Source of the DNA: JBBQZU01 sp038207425
Lineage (GTDB): Bacteria; Bacteroidota; Bacteroidia; Flavobacteriales_D; Cryomorphaceae
Reading direction: 5' to 3'
Length of the DNA stretch: 64,000 bases
Assembly: GCA_038207425.1 (NCBI GenBank)
Contig: JBBQZU010000004.1
Span: 124,001-188,000 of the forward strand
The notes beneath the pieces are model-generated. The model did not search any database and was not told where the DNA came from. It worked only from the letters and a program-made list of their open reading frames with translations. This document shows, piece after piece, positions 53,938 to 60,752 of the stretch. The stretch's first letter is position 1, and each line of letters starts with the position of its first letter. The position numbers and the translations under genes were made by a program.

Positions 53938-55293
53938 ATGGCTTCAACGCATACAGTAATCGTAGGCAACGGTATAGCCGGAACATCAGCAGCCCGCTAC
54001 TTACGCAAGGCGGATTCCTATGCAAGGATCACGCTCATTTCGGGCGAATCTGAGTACTTCTTTGCGCGCACAGCGCTGATGTATGTGTATATGGGGCATA
54101 TGAAGTGGGAACATATACAGCCTTATGAACCCTGGTTTTGGAAGAAGAACCGTATAGATTTGCTACAAGCCTGGGTTGAGAGCATTAACTACGCAACCAA
54201 AATACTGCACTTCAGTAATGGTAAAACACTTACATATGATAACCTTGTACTTGCCACCGGATCAAAATCCGCTTTTTTTGGATGGCCCGGACAGGATTTA
54301 ACAGGTGTGCAGGGACTTTTCAGTTATCAGGATTTGCAACTGCTTGAAGCAAATACCCCCGCTCCAGGAATTACCAGCCATCATTGTCGCAAGGCAGTAA
54401 TTACCGGCGGGGGGCTTATAGGTGTTGAACTTGCCGAAATGCTGCTTACGAGAGGCGTGGAAGTGACAATGCTTGTGCGTGAAGGTCATTTTTGGGGAAA
54501 CATAATTACCGCAAATGAAAGCGAGATGATTGCAGAACATCTCAGGTCGCATGGAGTGAAATTGATGCTCAACACCGAACTGAAAGAAATTAATGGCGAT
54601 GAAAAGGATAGGGTAAAAAGCATCACCTGCAAAAATGGAGAAGTGATAGAATGTCAGCTCGTGGGCATCACCACGGGCGTAAAACCAAATGTGGAATTTC
54701 TTCAGAATACTGACCTTGAATTGAACCGCGGAATTCTTGTGAATGAGCATTTGGAGACCAATATTCCCAATGTATACGCCGCCGGCGACTGCGCTGAAAT
54801 ACGCGATCCACGTACCGGTAGAAGGGCAGTAGAGCCGGTATGGTACACCGGCCGCATGATGGGCGAAGTGTTGGGGCTCACCCTTTCGGGAAAAAGAACA
54901 GCTTACCTGCCCGGCCCATGGTTTAATTCAGCAAAGTTTTTTGATATTGAATACCAAACCTACGGCGAAGTAAGGCCAATATCTGCACCCGACCACGCCC
55001 ACTTCTTTTGGCGAAAACCCGGTACCGAAAAGTTTATTACCATGACGTACCACCCCGAGACACTGGTTTTTCAGGGAATAAATACCTATGGCATCAGGCT
55101 GCGCCATGGCTATTTTGACGAAGCGCTTCGAAAAGGACTTTCTGCAGCCGAAGTAGCCGGCAGGATTGAGGCAGCCAACTTCGACCCTGAGTTTTACCAA
55201 CAATGGCCAAAGTCGTTCAAAGCGGCATTTGCCGAAAGCACCGGTATTGCGCTAAAAGAATTTAATACACTTCAGAAATTATTCAAAAAATGA
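53938..55293 (+). CDS. FAD-dependent NAD(P)H oxidoreductase (NirB/rubredoxin-reductase-like)
   Basis: A 451-residue flavoprotein. The FAD dinucleotide fold is TVIVGNGIAGTSAARYL, a second NAD(P)H fold is KAVITGGGLIGVELAEML, and NVYAAGDCAEI is the conserved FAD-binding Asp motif. The C-terminal domain resembles NirB/ferredoxin-reductase proteins of the pyridine-nucleotide-disulphide family. It lacks a redox-active CxxC. It overlaps the membrane Fe-S gene by ATGA, so it may feed electrons from NADH to it. ATG at 53938 is preferred to 53908 because MASTHTVIVG matches the usual start. Confidence 0.9.
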   Translation: MASTHTVIVGNGIAGTSAARYLRKADSYARITLISGESEYFFARTALMYVYMGHMKWEHIQPYEPWFWKKNRIDLLQAWVESINYATKILHFSNGKTLTYDNLVLATGSKSAFFGWPGQDLTGVQGLFSYQDLQLLEANTPAPGITSHHCRKAVITGGGLIGVELAEMLLTRGVEVTMLVREGHFWGNIITANESEMIAEHLRSHGVKLMLNTELKEINGDEKDRVKSITCKNGEVIECQLVGITTGVKPNVEFLQNTDLELNRGILVNEHLETNIPNVYAAGDCAEIRDPRTGRRAVEPVWYTGRMMGEVLGLTLSGKRTAYLPGPWFNSAKFFDIEYQTYGEVRPISAPDHAHFFWRKPGTEKFITMTYHPETLVFQGINTYGIRLRHGYFDEALRKGLSAAEVAGRIEAANFDPEFYQQWPKSFKAAFAESTGIALKEFNTLQKLFKK

Positions 55294-57050
55294 AACGAAT
55301 AAGCTACCAATACCTGGGCATGACCATGTTTACCATCGCTACGTTGGCCTTCGTTTCGCTGAGTTTTTGGGTGAAAAGTGAATTTACCCGAAGCAATTTG
55401 CAGAATGCGATTGGTGCCAATCATGGCGGCCTGATTCCTTATATCACTGCCCTGCCTGCGATGGTGCCGGCCAATGCTGTACCGGCCCTCAGCAAAACGG
55501 TAGAAGCATATAATAAAGCAATAATCGACGAGAAAGGAATTTCGGAATCGCTTGCCAATGATTTGATAAATTTTGCGAGAACCAACCCCGGGCAGTATAG
55601 CGAGGCGCTACTCAATAAAGTGCTCGGCGCCGATACCCGCCGCAAAGCAATTGCACTGGATTACACCGGCTGGATGATGGGAAACCACTGGAATAGCGAA
55701 GAATTTGAAGCCACACTTAAGTCGAAAATAGCTGATGTAAACAGCACCATTGCCGAAGAATTCGGTGTAGGCAAAGGCAGCAGAGATGAGCTGATTTCAA
55801 CCGTACTTACTGCATCTGCTCCAGGGTGGATTAAGTCGGGTTGGATGGCCCTTCTTATTTTTGGGCTCGCTGCTTTGGGAGGCCTGATTTACATCATTCC
55901 TGATATTTCGCGAAAGCCGGGCATACACCACAACGGTATATATCACAATAAAATGCAGACAAGGCAATGGCCTGCCTGGATCGTTTTCGCCTTTTTGGTG
56001 GGTTGGTATATTGTATTGTATCAGTTTCCGGCATTTTTAACGAACCAGGTGGCGTTGCTCGAACCCCTTTCACGCGGCATGAGTGGTGGCGCATCGGGCC
56101 GGTGGTTTCTTTACGGATTTATGTACTGCCTGGCCATGCTTGTGCTAGGTATACGGATGATGATAAAGTACAGGGGAAATGCATACCAGCAAGTACGCAC
56201 AGTGAGTGTGCTATTCTTCCAGATAGTATTCGCCTTTACGCTTCCGCAAATAATGACCCGGCTTCAAATGCCAGCCTATGACCTCAAGAATGCATGGCCT
56301 TTGGATTACTCTTTCTTTTTTGATTACAGGATTACTCAAATGCTTGAAGCGGGTACCCTGGGGCTTTTTCTGCTGGTATGGGGTATTATTCTTTTTGCAG
56401 TGGGCGTGCCGTTGCTCACCTATTTCTACGGCAAGCGCTGGTACTGCTCTTGGGTATGCGGCTGTGGTGGACTGGCTGAAACAGTAGGTGATCCCTACCG
56501 CCACCTCAGCGACAAGCGCCTCGATGCTTGGAAAATAGAGCGTTGGCTTGTGCATGGAGTGCTGGGTTTTGCAGTGATAATGACGGTGCTCGTTCTGTAT
56601 ACCAGCATAACCGGTGAGGCTGAATTGTTCGGATTAAACTCCTACGGCGTGCGCAGCAGCTATGGCTTTTTTATAGGTTTTGCATTTGCAGGAGCTGTCG
56701 GAACCGGTTTTTACCCTATGATGGGCAGCAGGGTATGGTGCAGGTTCGGATGCCCACTGGCGGCCTACCTCGGGTTTGTGCAGCGGTTCAAGTCACGGTT
56801 CAGGATCACTACCAACGGAGGTCAGTGCATCTCATGCGGCAATTGTTCTACCTATTGCGAAATGGGTATTGATGTGCGCTGGTATGCTCAGCGGGGTCAG
56901 AATATAGTGCGCAGCAGTTGCGTGGGTTGCGGAGTGTGTTCGGCAGTGTGTCCAAGAGGGGTGCTGAAGCTTGAAAACGGCAGTGAATCGGGCCGTATCA
57001 ATGATAATCCCATACTCATAGGCCGCGAAGGAATTACCCTAAACCTTTGA
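55290..57050 (+). CDS. membrane 4Fe-4S electron-transfer protein (NapH/CcoG-like)
   Basis: A 586-residue membrane protein with about seven hydrophobic segments. An N-terminal helix is followed by a large extracytoplasmic loop (about 30-180). The C-terminal part has CSWVCGCGGLAETVGDP, WCRFGCPLAAYLGF, and two ferredoxin-like clusters CISCGNCSTYCEMGID and CVGCGVCSAVCPRG. The layout is of the NapH/NosR/CcoG group that carries electrons across or along the inner membrane. The long N-terminal loop is unusual for the group. It is coupled to the FAD reductase (ATGA) and to the glycosyltransferase after it (TTGA). Confidence 0.9.
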   Translation: MKRISYQYLGMTMFTIATLAFVSLSFWVKSEFTRSNLQNAIGANHGGLIPYITALPAMVPANAVPALSKTVEAYNKAIIDEKGISESLANDLINFARTNPGQYSEALLNKVLGADTRRKAIALDYTGWMMGNHWNSEEFEATLKSKIADVNSTIAEEFGVGKGSRDELISTVLTASAPGWIKSGWMALLIFGLAALGGLIYIIPDISRKPGIHHNGIYHNKMQTRQWPAWIVFAFLVGWYIVLYQFPAFLTNQVALLEPLSRGMSGGASGRWFLYGFMYCLAMLVLGIRMMIKYRGNAYQQVRTVSVLFFQIVFAFTLPQIMTRLQMPAYDLKNAWPLDYSFFFDYRITQMLEAGTLGLFLLVWGIILFAVGVPLLTYFYGKRWYCSWVCGCGGLAETVGDPYRHLSDKRLDAWKIERWLVHGVLGFAVIMTVLVLYTSITGEAELFGLNSYGVRSSYGFFIGFAFAGAVGTGFYPMMGSRVWCRFGCPLAAYLGFVQRFKSRFRITTNGGQCISCGNCSTYCEMGIDVRWYAQRGQNIVRSSCVGCGVCSAVCPRGVLKLENGSESGRINDNPILIGREGITLNL

Positions 57051-57757
57051 TTAATTTTGGCCCATTGCAAAACAACATCATCGACGTAGTTATTCCTGCA
57101 TACAACGAAGATCAATCGGTAGGGCTCGTGGTAAACGATTTGCCAAAGCACCTTCTCAGGCATATTGTAGTGGTAAACAATAATAGCACTGATAAAACAG
57201 TAAGCGTGGCAAGTGAAGCAGGCGCTCTGGTGCTTACCGAAACTGAAAAGGGCTATGGTGCAGCCTGCTTATGTGGACTTGATTTTTTGCGAAAGCAACA
57301 ACCTCCGCCCGATTTGGTAGTATTTCTCGATGCTGATTACAGCGACCACCCTGAAGAATTGCCATTGCTTATAGCGCCCATCCTTTCGGGAAAAGCGGAG
57401 CTGGTAATAGGCGCACGCCATAAGTTGGGCAGAGAACAAGGAGCCATGCTGCCGCAGCAATTATTTGGCAATTGGCTCGCCACACTTATGATGCGGATTC
57501 TTTTCAAAAGTCGCTTTACCGACCTTGGCCCTTTTAGGGCAATTACCTGGCGAGCCCTTGAAGAAGTAGGTATGCAGGACCGCAACTTCGGTTGGACTGT
57601 TGAAATGCAAGTGAAGGCACTGAAGAAAAAGATTTCTTACTCTGAGATTCCAGTGCGCTACCGGAAGAGAAAAGGTATTTCAAAAATTACCGGAACTATT
57701 CATGGAACTGTAATGGCCGGATACAAGATAATATTCACAATTTTGCGCTATGCATAG
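57047..57757 (+). CDS. family 2 glycosyltransferase, dolichol-phosphate-mannose-synthase-like
   Basis: A 236-residue GT-A enzyme. It has IIDVVIPAYNEDQSVGLVV, VVVNNNSTDKTVSVA, the D-x-D motif in VVFLDADYSDHPEEL, and PFRAITWRALEEVGM with GWTVEMQVKAL. It resembles enzymes that load a sugar onto a polyprenyl phosphate. The TTG start overlaps the stop of the Fe-S gene (TTGA), so translation is coupled. A polyprenyl-phospho-sugar made here could feed the GT-C-type enzyme two genes downstream. Confidence 0.88.
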   Translation: MINFGPLQNNIIDVVIPAYNEDQSVGLVVNDLPKHLLRHIVVVNNNSTDKTVSVASEAGALVLTETEKGYGAACLCGLDFLRKQQPPPDLVVFLDADYSDHPEELPLLIAPILSGKAELVIGARHKLGREQGAMLPQQLFGNWLATLMMRILFKSRFTDLGPFRAITWRALEEVGMQDRNFGWTVEMQVKALKKKISYSEIPVRYRKRKGISKITGTIHGTVMAGYKIIFTILRYA

Positions 57758-59222
57758 TATAGCTTGGGTGGTAATTGGATTGTATGCTGTGGGAATGGTT
57801 TTTATATTTCTCTACAGCCTTGTGCAATTGTCGCTGCTTATAAAGTACCGAAGGCAGTTAAAAGCCACCGCCGCGCCGGGCAAGGTGCAAATGGATTCAT
57901 GGCCGCGCGTGCTTGTGCAATTGCCGGTATACAATGAACGCTATGTGGTAGAGCGGCTCATAGATGCAGTTTGTGTATTCGACTACCCCCACGAACTGCT
58001 CGAAATACAGGTGCTCGACGACAGCAGCGATGAGAGTTTTGAGCTCGCCGCAGCACGGGTGGAATATTGGAAACAACGGGGGGTAAATATCACCCATCTT
58101 TCAAGACCTGAGCGCAGCGGCTACAAAGCCGGGGCCCTTCAATTCGGTTTGGGTCTCAGTGAGGCACCGTATATCGCCATTTTCGATGCCGACTTTATTC
58201 CTGAGCCCGATTTTCTTCGATGCACAATCCCCCAATTTGCCACAGAAAATATAGGGATGGTGCAAACGCGATGGGGGCATCTCAACCGCGATTTTTCGCT
58301 GCTTACCAGGGTGCAGGCATTCGCTCTCGATGCGCATTTTACCGTAGAGCAAATGGGGCGTAATGCCGGCCACCACTTTATAAACTTTAATGGCACCGCG
58401 GGCGTATGGCGCAGGCAATGCATCATTGACGCCGGGGGGTGGAGCGCCGATACCCTTACCGAAGACCTTGACCTGAGCTACCGCGCACAATTGAAAGGTT
58501 GGCAGTTTATATTTCTTCAAAGTACTATTGCCCCAGCCGAGCTACCCGCCGAAATGAATGCCCTTAAAAACCAGCAATACCGCTGGAATAAAGGAGCTGC
58601 TGAATGCGCAGGAAAGCACCTGAACACCGTGCTGTCGAAGAAGTCACTTTCTCTTTCTACCCGGATTCATGCTTTTTTTCATCTCCTCAATTCATCTGTT
58701 TTCATTTGGATTGTGCTATGCGCAGTACTTTCTCTGCCCTTGATTGCCATCAAGCACATACATCCTGAGCTGAAACTCATTTTTCATTTGGGAAGCTTAC
58801 TCCTTTTGAGTTTTGGGGTATTGGCAATATTTTATTACACTGCTTTTAGGGTAGTGCAAAAAGGCGTTGGCAGAGGTACTTTTTTTTGGTTGTATCCCGC
58901 TTTTCTGAGCATGTCGATGGGGCTGAGTTTGCACAATGCACGGGCAGTAATTCTTGGGTACGCAGGTCATCGTACAGCTTTTATCCGCACCCCTAAATGG
59001 AATATTACCACTTCAAGTGATTCCTGGTTCAATAAACAATACCTCTCGAGAAAATTATCTTTTTCTACCTGGCTTGAAGGTGTGCTGGCGGTGTACTTTG
59101 GCTTGGCATTGGCGTATGGGATTGCCATAGGCGAATGGGGATTTTTACCTCTGCACGCCATGTTGTGCTTCGGGTTTTTCGCCGTGTTCATTTATTCTAT
59201 CAAGCATGCTTTACAGGTTTGA
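57750..59222 (+). CDS. membrane family 2 glycosyltransferase, CSL/mannan-synthase-like
   Basis: A 490-residue inner-membrane protein. The catalytic GT2 part has LPVYNERYVVERLIDAV, VLDDSSDES, FDADFIPEPDFL, TEDLDLSYRAQLKGW and the processivity motif QQYRW. It is preceded by one and followed by about four membrane segments. This matches the cellulose-synthase-like A (mannan/glucan) group. It probably extends a beta-linked chain or adds a single sugar at the membrane. ATG overlaps the previous gene by 8 bp. Confidence 0.9.
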   Translation: MHSIAWVVIGLYAVGMVFIFLYSLVQLSLLIKYRRQLKATAAPGKVQMDSWPRVLVQLPVYNERYVVERLIDAVCVFDYPHELLEIQVLDDSSDESFELAAARVEYWKQRGVNITHLSRPERSGYKAGALQFGLGLSEAPYIAIFDADFIPEPDFLRCTIPQFATENIGMVQTRWGHLNRDFSLLTRVQAFALDAHFTVEQMGRNAGHHFINFNGTAGVWRRQCIIDAGGWSADTLTEDLDLSYRAQLKGWQFIFLQSTIAPAELPAEMNALKNQQYRWNKGAAECAGKHLNTVLSKKSLSLSTRIHAFFHLLNSSVFIWIVLCAVLSLPLIAIKHIHPELKLIFHLGSLLLLSFGVLAIFYYTAFRVVQKGVGRGTFFWLYPAFLSMSMGLSLHNARAVILGYAGHRTAFIRTPKWNITTSSDSWFNKQYLSRKLSFSTWLEGVLAVYFGLALAYGIAIGEWGFLPLHAMLCFGFFAVFIYSIKHALQV

Positions 59223-60577
59223 AAATCGTGGGGCTAAAGGCATATGGCGCGGCTTTGCTTTTCATCGCTTCAATCTGCCTGCTTGCTGTAACTCCAAGAG
59301 CGCATTTCGGCGAGCTTATGGGTTTGTACTCTGTACTTTTTGTCATATATGGCCTGTTCATCTATCGGGGTGTAACGCTTTCGCTAAAGTATATTGCAAT
59401 TATAGCATTGGCAGTAAGGCTTCCCTGGTTTTTCGGACTGCCTTTGCTCAGCGATGATTTCTACCGTTTTCTTTGGGATGGGCTTCTGGTAGTTCAAGGG
59501 GTGAATCCTTTGGGAATAGTTCCGGCTGCGCTCGATTTGTCGGTATTTCACGACAGTGCATTTGCATCGCACCTCGTGCATATGATGAATTCACCTCAGT
59601 ATCCCAGTGTTTATCCTCCCTTTCATCAGGCTGTATTTGCAGCAGGAGCAGCCCTTACAGGAAATGCTGACGGCGATATTGGCATTCGATTGCTCGCCGG
59701 GGTTAATGGCATGCGCGCCTGTATTCTGCTTACCGAAGCGCTCATGTTCTGGTATTTTCTAAAAAGAAGGGAAGTTAATAAACCCGTGGTTGCTGCTTAT
59801 CTGCTCAATCCCCTTGTGGTGGCTGAAGGCATTGGTAATGTGCACCTTGAAGCAATGTTTACACCGATGCTTGCCATTGCATTGTATGCTTTTGTTAGGG
59901 GCAAGTTGGCAAGTTCAGGAATGTTTTGGGCGGCAGCGGTGGCTACTAAACTTACGCCGCTTGTGCTCGCCCCCGCATTTTTGTTCAGGCTTTCGCCAAA
60001 AGGATTGTTGAAATTTGGCGCTATAGCTGCCCTGGTGCTGTTAACTGCAATTATTTGGTTTGAACCCTGGAATTTCAAAATCACCAACGGTAGTGGACTT
60101 ACGCTGTACTTCAGGCATTTTGAATTTAATGCTTCATTGTATTATGTGATAAGCCGATTTTCTGAGTTTATAATAGGCTATAATCCGATAGGAATGTTGG
60201 GGCCTGCATTGGGTATTCTTACCTTCCTTCTGATTGTATTTATTAGCTATAAAAAGCGTGCCGCCAACTTATATGAAGTGGGGTTAATTGTCTATCTGAT
60301 CTATTTTTTATTTGCTACTACCGTGCACCCTTGGTATATTATCCCCGTTGTTTTTCTGGCATTGGCATCAGGCCGGAAACTTTTACTTGCATGGTCATTT
60401 GCCGTATGGCTGAGTTATTTCCACTACTTGCATCCTGAAGGCCCTCCGTATATTCTAATCTTTGGCGAGTACATGGTTTTATTTGCAGCCATTGTTTTTG
60501 AGCATAGAATTATGCCCTGGCTCACCAATCGGTATGAGAATGATGAAGAAACGGTTTTTGGTAATTCTTTGAAATAA
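59219..60577 (+). CDS. GT-C-type polyprenyl-phospho-sugar-dependent glycosyltransferase
   Basis: A 452-residue polytopic membrane protein with about ten to twelve hydrophobic segments. The short first loop carries the acidic pair in LLSDDFYRFLWDG, a hallmark of GT-C enzymes using polyprenyl-phospho-sugars, and NPLVVAEGIGNVHLEAMF follows. It likely transfers mannose or another hexose to a lipid-linked acceptor on the outer face of the membrane. The TTG start at 59219 overlaps the stop of the previous gene (TTGA). It ends the five-gene operon. Confidence 0.85.
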   Translation: MKIVGLKAYGAALLFIASICLLAVTPRAHFGELMGLYSVLFVIYGLFIYRGVTLSLKYIAIIALAVRLPWFFGLPLLSDDFYRFLWDGLLVVQGVNPLGIVPAALDLSVFHDSAFASHLVHMMNSPQYPSVYPPFHQAVFAAGAALTGNADGDIGIRLLAGVNGMRACILLTEALMFWYFLKRREVNKPVVAAYLLNPLVVAEGIGNVHLEAMFTPMLAIALYAFVRGKLASSGMFWAAAVATKLTPLVLAPAFLFRLSPKGLLKFGAIAALVLLTAIIWFEPWNFKITNGSGLTLYFRHFEFNASLYYVISRFSEFIIGYNPIGMLGPALGILTFLLIVFISYKKRAANLYEVGLIVYLIYFLFATTVHPWYIIPVVFLALASGRKLLLAWSFAVWLSYFHYLHPEGPPYILIFGEYMVLFAAIVFEHRIMPWLTNRYENDEETVFGNSLK

Positions 60578-60696
60578 GTTATTAGGGAACTGGGCCATAC
60601 CAATAAAAAGCACTAATTGCTAGTGAGTAAAGGCTGAAATGACCGCACTACGGATGCTCGCTGATTGCTTTAAATTTCATTAAAGTGCTTTACTGA

Positions 60697-60729
60697 TTTG
60701 TCATCAATATAATTTTTGACCTATCTTTG
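60697..60729 (+). promoter_or_regulatory. Bacteroidota-type promoter of the deiminase gene
   Basis: TTTG at 60697-60700, 21-bp spacer, TATCTTTG at 60722-60729. The -7 box lies 23 bp before the GTG start. Confidence 0.8.
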
Positions 60730-60752
60730 GCATCAACCAAAAAACAGATACT

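Noticed and set aside
55290..57050. Reading the Fe-S protein as a nitrite or nitrate reductase subunit
   Set aside because: No catalytic reductase genes (nrfA, nirS, nirK, napA) lie nearby, so only the electron-transfer family can be supported.
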